This document shows positions 32,842 through 41,893 of a stretch of 64,000 bases of DNA, one piece after another. Origin of the DNA: Sporomusaceae bacterium (GTDB taxonomy: Bacteria; Bacillota; Negativicutes; UBA1444); contig JAHDPL010000004.1 in assembly GCA_018434355.1 (NCBI GenBank), forward strand, positions 1 through 64,000, in the 5' to 3' direction. Under the pieces are notes generated by a model. That model saw only the letters and a program-made list of their open reading frames with translations. It ran no database searches and was not told where the DNA came from. Every line of letters begins with the position of its first letter. Position 1 is the stretch's first letter. Both the position numbers and the translations under genes were made by a program.

Positions 32842-33465
32842 TTATTTCAACCGGACAAACTTTTCGTAAAAGCCACTCGCTTTAATTTTGACAGTTACCG
32901 GGTTGTCGCTGCGATTGCGCCAGAACCAGCCATGCGTGCCATCATAGGGGGCAATAAAAATCCCCTGGTCGCTGGTCAATTGCATGCCTTTCCAATAGCT
33001 GACGGAGTTGTCACCATCATTGGTTTTTTCGCCGTGCATATCGACATTGACCGGGCCGCCTTCGCTCTGCCAATTGTAAACCAATTGTTCGCCTTTGCTC
33101 ATGCTGACCTTGATTTCCGTGCCTTCGCCCGGTTTCAATGTGATCGACATTTCATCGCTGCGATACGGGATCTTGCTTTTGATGACCAGGCCCCCTGGCG
33201 GCTGCGTGACAGGCCCCGGCGATTCCATTCCCTTGGCCGGCTTGGCTGGAGCCGACGGCTGACCGGCCGGCTGGCTGGCCGCCTGGGCGCTAGGACTACT
33301 GAGCGCAGTAAGCCCCAGCATTTTCCCCACACCGGTCGGATCGATGCCGAACTCGGCCGGCAACACCGTGGAAACCAAGACTACACCGGCAACAATGATC
33401 GCCAGCACAGTGGCTTTGATCAGTTTAAACAACGTGGGCGGCTGATGGGATTTTTGTGTATTCAT
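32842..33465 (-). CDS. Membrane-anchored partner of the HupE/UreJ protein
   Basis: A 207-residue protein with one N-terminal membrane helix (KATVLAIIVAGVVLVSTVLP), the segment PAEFGIDPTGVGKMLGLT, a Pro/Ala linker and a beta-rich outer domain with Trp (YNWQSEGGPVNVDMHGE, THGWFWRN). Proteins of this make-up are found beside HupE/UreJ genes in other bacteria and are called transmembrane anchor proteins. It follows the HupE gene by 22 bases. Ligand unknown; a metal is plausible. Confidence 0.75.
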   Translation of the reverse strand: MNTQKSHQPPTLFKLIKATVLAIIVAGVVLVSTVLPAEFGIDPTGVGKMLGLTALSSPSAQAASQPAGQPSAPAKPAKGMESPGPVTQPPGGLVIKSKIPYRSDEMSITLKPGEGTEIKVSMSKGEQLVYNWQSEGGPVNVDMHGEKTNDGDNSVSYWKGMQLTSDQGIFIAPYDGTHGWFWRNRSDNPVTVKIKASGFYEKFVRLK

Positions 33466-33487
33466 GCTAATCTCCTTACATTCGTAA

Positions 33488-34219
33488 TCATTTTATAAAG
33501 TAGCCGGTCAATTGATAGCCGATCAGGATAAAACCCGCAGACATCAGCACAACATTGGCGGCAAAAGCTTGCTGCCGGAATGCGGCGGTGCGCCGCCAAA
33601 AACCCATCACGATCAGGATGGCTCCCAGCGCGAGCAACTGGCCGATTTCGACCCCGACGTTGAAGGAAAGGATATTGGCTACCAGTCCCTCGGGGGAAAG
33701 GGCGAATTCCTGTAATTTGGTGGCAAGGCCGAATCCATGAAAGAAACCGAACACCAGCACCGCCAGTTTGGTATTGGGCTGAAACCCCAAGAAACGCTTG
33801 AGTCCATCCATGTTGTCGAGCGCTTTGTAAACCACCGACAGGCCGATGATCGCATCAATGATATAGGGGTTGACGTGAGTCCCGCTCAACACCCCGTAAA
33901 TCAAGGTGACGCTGTGACCGACGGCAAACAGGGTGACATATATTCCTACGTCCTTCATCCGGTACAAAAAGAAAATTACACCGAATAAGAACAGCAGATG
34001 GTCGTACCCCGTCACCATGTGCTTCGCGCCCAGGTAGAGGAACGGAATCGGCTGAAATCCACTGCTTTGGACCAGAAAAGATTTATCATCTTCCGAAACG
34101 CCATGGGCAAAACCGGTGGGTGCTGTTAGTAGCAAAAGGGCAAAGAGGAGCAGCGCAAACCCTATGGGGCGTTTGTTGGCGGCAAGCCAGTTTTGTCGCT
34201 GTCTGGATAAATTGTTCAT
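33488..34219 (-). CDS. HupE/UreJ-family membrane protein
   Basis: A 243-residue protein: signal-like N-terminus ending PTGFAHG, then six or more helices with the family motifs TGYDHLLFLFGVI, TLFAVGHSVTLI and FGFFHGFGLA. His and Asp in these motifs suggest Ni or another metal as substrate, as proposed for HupE/UreJ. First gene of a two- or three-gene unit divergent from a two-component system. Confidence 0.85.
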   Translation of the reverse strand: MNNLSRQRQNWLAANKRPIGFALLLFALLLLTAPTGFAHGVSEDDKSFLVQSSGFQPIPFLYLGAKHMVTGYDHLLFLFGVIFFLYRMKDVGIYVTLFAVGHSVTLIYGVLSGTHVNPYIIDAIIGLSVVYKALDNMDGLKRFLGFQPNTKLAVLVFGFFHGFGLATKLQEFALSPEGLVANILSFNVGVEIGQLLALGAILIVMGFWRRTAAFRQQAFAANVVLMSAGFILIGYQLTGYFIK

Positions 34220-34277
34220 AAACCTTCTCCTATTTTTTTGATCATGTAATGATGATACCCGTAAAACATTAGGCGGC

Positions 34278-34310
34278 GATTAAAACATGATTAGAATTGG
34301 ATTAGAAATA
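34278..34310. repeat. Three 11-bp direct repeats, probable response-regulator site
   Basis: GATTAAAACAT, GATTAGAATTG and GATTAGAAATA lie head to tail with exact 11-base spacing in the gap between hupE and the divergent response regulator. OmpR/PhoB-family proteins bind such spaced direct repeats. The last copy ends 7 bases before the -35 box of the regulator promoter. Confidence 0.65.
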
Positions 34311-34316
34311 GCCGGA

Positions 34317-34344
34317 TTGACGAATATGTTGGGACAAATATAGT
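34317..34344 (+). promoter_or_regulatory. Promoter of the second two-component system
   Basis: TTGACG and TATAGT separated by 16 bases, about 40 bases before the response regulator start (AAAGGGAGG ribosome site). Confidence 0.55.
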
Positions 34345-34383
34345 AAAATAAACAAAACAACAGTTTTTAAAGGGAGGCCGCCG

Positions 34384-35076
34384 ATGCCAACCGACAATGG
34401 AACCATCCTCATCGTGGAAGATGAGTGGAAGATCGCCCGCTTCATTCAGATGGAACTGGCGCACGAGGGTTATACCGCCGTCATCGAGACCAATGGCCGG
34501 CGCGCCCTGGACCGGATTATGCAGGAAAGCTTCAGCCTGATTCTGCTGGATGTCATGCTGCCGGACCTGGATGGACTGGAAGTTTGCCGCCGCGTGCGGG
34601 AACTTTCGGGCACGCCGATTATCATGCTGACTGCCAAAGATGATCTCGATACGAAAGTACAGGGACTGGACATCGGCGCGGACGATTACCTGACCAAACC
34701 GTTTGCCATCCAGGAGCTGCTGGCCCGCATCCGCGCCGCTCTCCGAAAACACAAAGCCGGCAGCCCTGACGGCGCCGGCCCGGAATTATCGCTGAAAAAT
34801 CTGGTATTGTTACCGGACCGATTCGAGGTGCTGGTAGACGGCAAACCGGTCGAATTAACCAAAAAAGAATATGATCTGCTGGAGTATCTAATCCGCAACA
34901 AACATGTAGTCCTGGCCCGCGAACAAATTCTCCGCACGGTTTGGGGCTACGACTATATCGGTGACAGCAACGTGGTGGACGTATATGTCCGTTATCTGCG
35001 CAGCAAACTGGATGAACCCTTCGGGCAAAAATACATCCATACCATTCGGGGAGTCGGCTATGTGGTCAAAGACTAA
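34384..35076 (+). CDS. OmpR/PhoB-family response regulator
   Basis: A 230-residue regulator with acidic pocket EDE at 12-14, phospho-acceptor Asp56 (ILLDVMLP), Lys in TKPFAIQE, and a winged-helix domain ending IRGVGYVVKD. It overlaps the next gene, its sensor kinase, by 17 bases. The three 11-bp repeats upstream are its likely target, which would control both itself and hupE. Confidence 0.93.
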   Translation: MPTDNGTILIVEDEWKIARFIQMELAHEGYTAVIETNGRRALDRIMQESFSLILLDVMLPDLDGLEVCRRVRELSGTPIIMLTAKDDLDTKVQGLDIGADDYLTKPFAIQELLARIRAALRKHKAGSPDGAGPELSLKNLVLLPDRFEVLVDGKPVELTKKEYDLLEYLIRNKHVVLAREQILRTVWGYDYIGDSNVVDVYVRYLRSKLDEPFGQKYIHTIRGVGYVVKD

Positions 35077-36469
35077 CAAGGTATCCATTTCGCTGAAACT
35101 GACGCTGTTGTATGCCGCCATGCTGCTGGGCATCCTGCTGCTGACCAGCTTGCTGACGGTGGCCGGACTGTATCACGTGCTGTATACGCAGGCGGCAACC
35201 GACATTACCTTAAGCGCCAACAGCCTGCAGCGCTATCTGGCGGCAGACAATCCGCCGGATCTTTCCCTGTTGAAAGAACAGGTGATTGTGCCTGGCGTTA
35301 TCTTGCGAATCTTTGATCATCACAATGCACTGATCCTGGACAGCGCGCCCTACCTGCCCGGCATTCCCGAACTGACAGACGATACGACTGTTGCGCAAAA
35401 TCCCTTGGAAAAATTCTTTCTTAAAAACAACCAGCTCAAAGTCATCCGTTTGACTGACACTTATTATTATCATGTCAACCAAACCGTATTGCAGAACGGT
35501 CAGCCGTACCAGCTGCAACTGATGAAGCCGCTGACGGAACAGACACACTTTCTGCAAACCTTGATCAAAATTCTGGCGGCATCCAACGCAATCGGCCTGC
35601 TTATCGCCTTGTTGTCCGGTATTTTTATCAGCCGCAGAATTTTGCACCCCCTTCGTAGCATCACCGCAACAGCCAAGTCAATTGAAATCACCGATCTGGG
35701 AAAACGAATTTCCGTCGATCGCAGCGGCGATGAACTGCACGAATTGGCGGAAACCTTCAACCATATGCTGGATCGGCTGCAGACCGGCTTTGAACAGCAA
35801 CGCCGGTTTGTTTCCGACGCTTCCCACGAATTGCGCACCCCCATCACCGTCATCAGCGGTTATGTCAACATGCTGGACCGCTGGGGCAAAGAAGACTCGG
35901 CAGCTCTCGAAGAAGGAGTTTCGGCCATCAAGTCGGAAGCGGCCAACATGAACAACCTGATTGAAAAACTGCTGTTTCTGGCCCGAGCCGACCAGGGAAA
36001 ACAAATCATTGCCAAAACGCAGCTGGCACTGGCGCCGCTGATTGAAACCATCGTTCAGGAAACCCGCATGATCGCCCCCAAACATCAGATCGTCCTGGCT
36101 GCGAACGACCCCGCCACGGTAGAGGCCGATGGCGCGGCAATCAAGCAACTGCTGCGGATTTTCATCGAGAACAGCATCAAATACACGCCTCCGGCTGGAA
36201 TCATCCGCATCGGGTCCCGCCAAACCAGTGCTTTCATTGAAATCACGATTGAAGATACGGGAATTGGCATCGCCAAGGAAGATCAGGACCAAGTGTTTGA
36301 CCGCTTTTATCGCGTGGACCAGTCCCGCGCCAAATGTACCGGCGGCACCGGACTGGGCCTATCCATCGCCCGCTGGATCGCGGACCAACATGGTTGCAGC
36401 ATTCAATTGACCAGCGCTCCCGGCGTGGGTACGACTGTAACCCTGCGGCTTCCCCTGAAAATCGATTGA
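35060..36469 (+). CDS. Sensor histidine kinase (ArlS/CusS-like layout)
   Basis: A 469-residue kinase: N-terminal helix, an outer domain of about 130 residues, a second helix, HAMP, phospho-acceptor His256 in SDASHELRTPITVI, and an ATPase domain with NSIKYTPP, DTGIGIAKED and GGTGLGLS. ATG 35,060 (MWSKTNKVSIS) inside the end of the regulator has GGGGAG upstream; the longer frame is an artefact of the overlap. Signal unknown; by context it may be the substrate of the HupE protein. Confidence 0.92.
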   Translation: MWSKTNKVSISLKLTLLYAAMLLGILLLTSLLTVAGLYHVLYTQAATDITLSANSLQRYLAADNPPDLSLLKEQVIVPGVILRIFDHHNALILDSAPYLPGIPELTDDTTVAQNPLEKFFLKNNQLKVIRLTDTYYYHVNQTVLQNGQPYQLQLMKPLTEQTHFLQTLIKILAASNAIGLLIALLSGIFISRRILHPLRSITATAKSIEITDLGKRISVDRSGDELHELAETFNHMLDRLQTGFEQQRRFVSDASHELRTPITVISGYVNMLDRWGKEDSAALEEGVSAIKSEAANMNNLIEKLLFLARADQGKQIIAKTQLALAPLIETIVQETRMIAPKHQIVLAANDPATVEADGAAIKQLLRIFIENSIKYTPPAGIIRIGSRQTSAFIEITIEDTGIGIAKEDQDQVFDRFYRVDQSRAKCTGGTGLGLSIARWIADQHGCSIQLTSAPGVGTTVTLRLPLKID

Positions 36470-36504
36470 ATCGGCAAACTAATCATACCGGCAAAGGATA
36501 GCTA

Positions 36505-37326
36505 TCATGATGCGCCTGTGACAAAGTATACGACCACAATGAGTCCCGCCATGACCAGGCGATATACCGCAAAAACAGCAAAATTATTACTTTGAAGGTA
36601 TTTTAGCATAAAGCGAATACAAAATAAGCCTACTAACGCCGAAGTAACGGCGCCGACCCAAAATAGGGGATTCGCAATATTATTAATCATGGTAGGCGTG
36701 TGCTTTAATGCCGCTGCGGCAATAATCGGCGTCGACAGCAAAAACGAAAATTTAGCCGCAGTTTCTCTATTAAAGCCCAGCAACCGTGCAGTTGTCATCG
36801 TAATTCCTGACCGTGAAACGCCGGGAATAAGCGCCGCTGCTTGCGACAGACCAATGATAGTGGCTTGTCTAAAGGTTATTTGGTGAAAACTGACAACTTG
36901 CGCCGATTTTTTGTCCACATAATATAGGACCACCCCCATGATTGCAAGACCAGCGGCTATAACAAGCAACTCTGAGCGCAGAACGCGATCGATGAATGAT
37001 CCCAATGCCAGTCCGGCAACACCGCCGGGAATAGTGGCCACCACCAGATACCAAAACATTTTTCCCTCTTTTGTTGTTATACCTTTCGTGATCCCATTGA
37101 CTGCAAGTTGCAACCAATCGTTAAAAAAATAAAAGAGAACAGCCAACAAAGTTCCCAAATGCAGAGCTACATCAAGGGCAATCTCAATATTCCCCCCTGC
37201 TTGGTTGATGATGGAATCCCAGCCAAAAAACCAGCGAGTAATAATGAGATGTGCTGAACTGGATATGGGCAAAAACTCACCGACACCTTGTACCACTCCC
37301 AAGACAAGTGCAATAAACAACAGCAT
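36505..37326 (-). CDS. uppP: Undecaprenyl-diphosphatase
   Basis: A 273-residue membrane enzyme of the BacA/UppP family that recycles the lipid carrier of wall synthesis. Signatures VVQGVGEFLPISSSAHLI and PGVSRSGITMTTARLLG carry the catalytic Glu, Ser and Arg. Eight membrane helices. GTAAGGAGA before the ATG. Convergent with the kinase gene; a gap of 35 bases shows no clear terminator. Confidence 0.94.
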   Translation of the reverse strand: MLLFIALVLGVVQGVGEFLPISSSAHLIITRWFFGWDSIINQAGGNIEIALDVALHLGTLLAVLFYFFNDWLQLAVNGITKGITTKEGKMFWYLVVATIPGGVAGLALGSFIDRVLRSELLVIAAGLAIMGVVLYYVDKKSAQVVSFHQITFRQATIIGLSQAAALIPGVSRSGITMTTARLLGFNRETAAKFSFLLSTPIIAAAALKHTPTMINNIANPLFWVGAVTSALVGLFCIRFMLKYLQSNNFAVFAVYRLVMAGLIVVVYFVTGAS

Positions 37327-37444
37327 TCACGATTCTCCTTACATAAATTATTCCAGTCAGTTCTGTTATCCTGAGGCGTCCTTCCTCGCACCGACCATTC
37401 ACTATAAAGAATCACATAGGAACAGTAAAACTATACGAAGCCTA

Positions 37445-38329
37445 TTATTTTACTCCGGCCTCTGATCTTATTTCCATTTGGATCGCTGAAAAATGAATAC
37501 TGTAGTCATCTTTTACAATAGAGGATGCCGTATCTAAAATTGTTTGGCTATTCCCACCCGACTCTATCAATAAATGACAGGTAAATGAATGAACACCTGA
37601 CGTAATTGTCCAGACATGCATATCATGAATATTGAGAACGCCATCAATCCCTTCGAGCGATTCCCTAATTCTTGCAAGGTCAACGTTTGCGGGAGTTCCT
37701 TCCATAAGGATATGAAATGACTGTTTGATTACGCGCCAGGCTCCCCGCAAAATTATGATTGCCACTATCACGCTGATAATGGGGTCGGCAACATACCAAT
37801 GATAAAAATACATCAGAAGGCCCGCAACAATTGCTCCCACCGACCCAAGAGCATCCCCGATAACATGAAGATAGGCGCTTCGCATATTCAGGTTATCTTT
37901 AATGTCACCTTGGCGCAGAAGAGCCATCGCACTAAGAGCATTGGCAACAAGACCGATCAACGCAATGGCCAGCATGGTCCCGCTCGCTACAGTTTGAGGT
38001 TCCAGGAGTCGCCGATATGCTTCGATCGTTATGAGAAGCGCGATGATAAATAGGGTAATGCCGTTGATGAATGCGGCAATGATTTCAAAGCGGTGATAAC
38101 CGAATGTTTTACGTGGCGATGGAGGTTTTGTTGACAGCCACAGCGCAAATAAACTAAACAACAGTGAAGTTACATCACTAAGCATATGTCCTGAATCTGA
38201 AAGCAGCGCCAAACTGTTTGTAATTAAGCCTCCAACGAATTCTACAATCAAAATGACTGATGTAATCGCCACAGCAATGATCAGACCTTTTTGATTGCCT
38301 TTTCTTTGTTCATTATGCTGTGAATGCAT
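37445..38329 (-). CDS. czcD: Cation diffusion facilitator, CzcD-like (Zn/Cd efflux)
   Basis: A 294-residue CDF transporter: His-containing N-terminus (MHSQHNEQRK), six membrane helices with metal sites in LLSDSGHMLSDVTSL and YLHVIGDALGSVGA (HxxxD plus SGHxxxD), and a C-terminal cytoplasmic domain with NIHDMHVWTITSG. It exports Zn2+ or Cd2+ in exchange for protons. ATG 38,327-38,329 has AGGGGTGAT upstream. Lower GC than the neighbouring ATPase genes. Confidence 0.9.
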   Translation of the reverse strand: MHSQHNEQRKGNQKGLIIAVAITSVILIVEFVGGLITNSLALLSDSGHMLSDVTSLLFSLFALWLSTKPPSPRKTFGYHRFEIIAAFINGITLFIIALLITIEAYRRLLEPQTVASGTMLAIALIGLVANALSAMALLRQGDIKDNLNMRSAYLHVIGDALGSVGAIVAGLLMYFYHWYVADPIISVIVAIIILRGAWRVIKQSFHILMEGTPANVDLARIRESLEGIDGVLNIHDMHVWTITSGVHSFTCHLLIESGGNSQTILDTASSIVKDDYSIHFSAIQMEIRSEAGVK

Positions 38330-38356
38330 GGATATCACCCCTTTATTTGACCCCAT

Positions 38357-39457
38357 TTACCGCAACTGACAAAATCGCCCGACCACCTGAAACAAAATGT
38401 GAAATGCCGCTGACAAATCAGCCAGTGCCACCCGCTCGTTGGCCTGATGGACGGTTAAGACGGCTTTCTCATCCAGTAGCGGAAAAAACCCGTAGGTGGG
38501 AATCCCCCTGGCGCGAAAAAAACGGTTGTCACTCCATCCCGGCGTAATATATGGCACGACATTTGCGACAGCCGGTTGCCGTGCGGCCCGCTCTGCAAGC
38601 AGCGCAAATAGATGAGTCTGCCAATCCGTCTCCGGCTGGTCGCCCGCCTGGAACAACGCCTTCAGGTCCACCCGCACCGGGGCGGACTCTTGCAAACGGG
38701 ATAACAACACCGGCCAAAGACGCGGAACGGCGGACAGTACCCGGTAAAAACTTTTTTGTCCGGCAAATACGCGCCTACTAAACTCATGGACTGAAGACGA
38801 TCTGTGCGATCTGTCGGTAGTGCGGCCGCCTCTTCCATCAGCCGGTCCGTTTTCCCCCGTTTGGCAGGTCAAATACCGTTGTTTGCCAAATACCACCGGA
38901 TACCCGCCGCCTTCCCCCAGTACAAAACCCACATCCTGCAGTAGTCGGGTATGTTCCAGCAAATACTGCGCACCGTGCCGGCCGCCCGTCTCTTCGTCGG
39001 ATACGGCGGCAAAAACAATGGGCCGCTGAGCACGCAGTTTCAGTCTGGACGCCAGCAGCAGCATTACCAGCCAGATCACCGCGAGTCCCTTGCAGTCAAT
39101 CGCTCCCCGGCCCCAGATAAAGCCGTTTTGGAAAACTCCACCCAACGGCGGATGCAGCCACTCCTGCTCCACCCAACCTGCCGTATCCGTATGGGCCAGA
39201 AGCAATAGGGAGGATTGCGGAACCTCGGATTCTTCCCCGTCCAGAAAAGCCACCACGGTGCCTTTGCCGGGCATCGGTTCCACCAATTCGTGGCGAATGC
39301 CGGCGGCGGCCAACTGGTCGGCAAGGTAGCGGGCGATCTGCGTTTCCTGTGCCACGGCCGTCCGCGAATCCAGGCGGATCAGCTGTTGCAGATGCTCCAG
39401 CAGCTCCCTCTCGATCCAGGCCTGCTGCTCTGCCAGCAATTGATCAAGGCTCTTCAT
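38357..39457 (-). CDS. M20-family peptidase, internally shortened
   Basis: A 366-residue metallopeptidase. The catalytic half is complete: LLAHTDTAGW, GRGAIDCKG, SDEETGG and LGEGGGYP supply the two-metal site. The lid domain should be about 110 residues longer in well-conserved M20 enzymes; here after TCQTGENG it turns into a basic stretch (RGGRTTDRSHRSSSVHEFSR) and lacks the usual Gly-His and VIP segments. The C-terminus (PGWSDNRFFRARGIPTYGF) is normal. Activity is doubtful. It overlaps the ATPase gene by 14 bases and has a weak ribosome site. Confidence 0.75.
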   Translation of the reverse strand: MKSLDQLLAEQQAWIERELLEHLQQLIRLDSRTAVAQETQIARYLADQLAAAGIRHELVEPMPGKGTVVAFLDGEESEVPQSSLLLLAHTDTAGWVEQEWLHPPLGGVFQNGFIWGRGAIDCKGLAVIWLVMLLLASRLKLRAQRPIVFAAVSDEETGGRHGAQYLLEHTRLLQDVGFVLGEGGGYPVVFGKQRYLTCQTGENGPADGRGGRTTDRSHRSSSVHEFSRRVFAGQKSFYRVLSAVPRLWPVLLSRLQESAPVRVDLKALFQAGDQPETDWQTHLFALLAERAARQPAVANVVPYITPGWSDNRFFRARGIPTYGFFPLLDEKAVLTVHQANERVALADLSAAFHILFQVVGRFCQLR

Positions 39458-41378
39458 GGTAATGATATGTCAACAGGCGCGAGGAATTGCCCACCACTAG
39501 CAAGGAAGACACATTATGCACGATCGCTCCGGCAATCGGCGACAGCCAGCCGGAACCCGCCAGTGCAATCCCGACCACATTCACGCCCACCGCAAATACC
39601 CAAATGTTCTGCTGAATCAAGTGCAGCGCCTTCCGGCTCAGGCCCAGCAAATCCGGGATCAATAGCAGATTCTCCGACATCAGGGCAATATCTGCCGACT
39701 CTATCGCCACATCCGTCCCCATAACCCCCATGGCAATGCCGACATCCGCCAATATCAGCGCCGGTGCATCATTGATCCCGTCGCCCACCATGGCCACCAC
39801 CTCGCCCTGCGCCTGCAGCTGCTTAATAATCGCAAGCTTGTCTTCCGGCAGCAGGCCGGCCCGGTAATCGACAATTCCCGCAGCGGCGGCTATGGCGGCC
39901 GCAGTTTGCACATTATCGCCCGTCAGCATGATCACTTTTTTAATCCCGGCCCGCTTCAAGCCCTCCACCATTGTTTTGGCGTCCTTTCGCAGAGTATCCG
40001 CAACAGCAAGACCTCCAAGAACCCGCCCGCCCAGGATGACCAGCAGCGCAGTGCGCCCCAATCTTTCCTGCTCGTCCACAAACCGCTCCGCATCCGGTCC
40101 ACCTGTCTTCACACCGTCCGTCAGTGCTTTGCTGTTGGATACTTCCAGCAGCAGCCCCTGATAGGTCACCTGAACACCCCGCCCGTGCAACATGATAAAC
40201 TCTTCGCTCTCGGCAATGGTATCCACAACGTTTGTCTGGGCATGCTTGACAATCGCCCGCCCAATTGGGTGCTGCGAATATTTCTCCGCCGTCGCGGCCA
40301 GCTGCATAATCTCTTGTTCGGTTTTGTCAGCAAACGACTCCACCATACTCACCTGCAGTTTCCCCTCGGTAAGCGTGCCGGTTTTGTCCAGGCACACGGC
40401 AGTGACCCGACCGGCGGCTTCCAATGTAACGCCGCCCTTGATGATACCACCGCGCCGGGCAGCATTGCCGACACTGGCCACCACCGCCGTGGGTGTCGCC
40501 AGCACCAACGCGCACGGACAGGCAATGACCAGCACCGACATCACCCGGTATAGGTCCTGGGTAAGCAGCCAGACCAAGGCGCAAATGGCCAGAATGGCGG
40601 GTGTGAAATAAACAGCAAAGCGGTCGGCGGTTCTTTGCACCGCGCCCTTATTCTCCTGCGCTTCCCGGATGATGGCGATAATCCGGCCCAGCGCCGTGGC
40701 GCCGCCCGTCTTTTCGGTCAGCACTTCCAGTACGCCGTTTTCATTGATCGTACCGACAAAAACCTTATCCCCCACCGTCTTATCCACAGGCAGGGACTCT
40801 CCGGTCAGGGATGCCTCGTTGATCGCGCTCTGGCCCTTTATAATTTTACCGTCCACCGGAATGCGCTCCCCCGGTATGACCACAACCAGATCGCCGGGCT
40901 GCACCTGTGCCACCGGAACACTCTCCAGGCTTTCCCCGACTTTCCGCCGGGCGGTGTCGGGGGCGAGCTTCATGATCTCCTTCACTGCCTGCCGTGTCCG
41001 CTCCAGCGTAACCTCTTCCAGAAACTCACCGGCGATCATCATGAACGCCACCACCGCACCGGCCAGATATTCCCCCACATACGTCGTGCCGACCAGTGCC
41101 AGCAACACCAATACCCCTGCTGTGATCTTGCCGGTTTCCAGCACTGCCTTGACTGTCGAGAATACCATATAGACTCCGCCCAGCACCAGCGGCAGCAAAG
41201 CTAAAGTAAAGCCCAGCCAGGCGTCAACGCCGGGTACGGCGCTTGCAACCAAAAGAATAAGCAGCAACCCCGGAAACAGAAACTTCCGGTTTCTTTGTCT
41301 CCAAACTCCCTGCTGCCCCGTCCCTTTTTCCAGGCGCTCGGCTAGTCCGTCCAGAATTCCGTGACTTCCTTCATGCAT
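39444..41378 (-). CDS. P1B-type metal ATPase without N-terminal HMA domain
   Basis: A 644-residue efflux ATPase with actuator TGES, membrane metal site CPC (VIACPCALVLATP), DKTGTLTEG, HP (YSQHPIG) and GDGINDAP. It has no CxxC domain in front and ends with a His-rich tail (YHYHEEP). Helix 8 reads SSLLVVGNSSRLL. Regulation by a CsoR-type repressor points to Cu(I), though the helix motifs would also allow another transition metal. It follows csoR by 29 bases. Confidence 0.87.
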   Translation of the reverse strand: MHEGSHGILDGLAERLEKGTGQQGVWRQRNRKFLFPGLLLILLVASAVPGVDAWLGFTLALLPLVLGGVYMVFSTVKAVLETGKITAGVLVLLALVGTTYVGEYLAGAVVAFMMIAGEFLEEVTLERTRQAVKEIMKLAPDTARRKVGESLESVPVAQVQPGDLVVVIPGERIPVDGKIIKGQSAINEASLTGESLPVDKTVGDKVFVGTINENGVLEVLTEKTGGATALGRIIAIIREAQENKGAVQRTADRFAVYFTPAILAICALVWLLTQDLYRVMSVLVIACPCALVLATPTAVVASVGNAARRGGIIKGGVTLEAAGRVTAVCLDKTGTLTEGKLQVSMVESFADKTEQEIMQLAATAEKYSQHPIGRAIVKHAQTNVVDTIAESEEFIMLHGRGVQVTYQGLLLEVSNSKALTDGVKTGGPDAERFVDEQERLGRTALLVILGGRVLGGLAVADTLRKDAKTMVEGLKRAGIKKVIMLTGDNVQTAAAIAAAAGIVDYRAGLLPEDKLAIIKQLQAQGEVVAMVGDGINDAPALILADVGIAMGVMGTDVAIESADIALMSENLLLIPDLLGLSRKALHLIQQNIWVFAVGVNVVGIALAGSGWLSPIAGAIVHNVSSLLVVGNSSRLLTYHYHEEP

Positions 41379-41407
41379 CGTCCATCCCGTCCTTCCTACC
41401 CATCACG

Positions 41408-41674
41408 CTACTGCATTTTTTTCAAAGCATCGCCCAGCTTGGCCAGTGCTTCTGCTTCATTGCCGTCTCGCACGGCGTCGATGATGCAATGTTCCAGGTG
41501 ATCCACCAATATAATCCGGGACACATTTTTCACCGCCGACTGCACGGCTGACAACTGCACCAGCACATCCTCGCACGCCTTGCCTTCTTCCATCATCTTC
41601 TTGATCCCCTGCACATGGCCCGCGATACGGGCCAGCCGATCGGCCACTTGTTTGGTATGCGCATGCCCGGACAT
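41408..41674 (-). CDS. csoR: CsoR-family metal-responsive repressor
   Basis: An 88-residue all-helical repressor (DUF156). Cu(I) ligands fit the C-H-C pattern: Cys34 (GKACEDVL), His59 and Cys63 (LVDHLEHCI), as in Mycobacterium CsoR. His20 sits in GHVQGI. Copper binding would release it from the palindrome just upstream of its own start, turning on the ATPase. Confidence 0.9.
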   Translation of the reverse strand: MSGHAHTKQVADRLARIAGHVQGIKKMMEEGKACEDVLVQLSAVQSAVKNVSRIILVDHLEHCIIDAVRDGNEAEALAKLGDALKKMQ

Positions 41675-41701
41675 TCTACACGCCTCTTTTCCGTTTTTTC
41701 A

Positions 41702-41720
41702 TATCCCCCCAGGGGGGATA
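41702..41720 (-). promoter_or_regulatory. CsoR operator
   Basis: TATCCCCCC-A-GGGGGGATA is a perfect 9-1-9 palindrome with the G/C-rich core typical of CsoR sites. It overlaps the predicted transcription start of csoR. Confidence 0.85.
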
Positions 41721-41727
41721 CAGAGGA

Positions 41728-41756
41728 ATTGTAGCATAAGATTTTGCGGAACGCAA
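41728..41756 (-). promoter_or_regulatory. Promoter of the csoR-ATPase operon
   Basis: TTGCGT and TACAAT with a 17-base spacer on the minus strand, ending 7 bases before the CsoR palindrome. Confidence 0.65.
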
Positions 41757-41893
41757 ATTGCAAGCTTCCCTTATAATTTTCTATGGGTATTGCACATACC
41801 CGATGATCAGATTACCTCATTGATCAATAAAAAAAATAAAGCCGGTCAAGGTCGCCCCATTGCAACCCCACCCGGCTCATCTTCGGTCTCTAT

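Noticed and set aside
35678-36292. 204-residue minus-strand frame opposite the second histidine kinase
   Set aside because: Antisense shadow of the catalytic domain of the kinase.
40327-41204. Frames opposite and within the P1B ATPase
   Set aside because: Overlap a clearly conserved ATPase gene; no independent signals.
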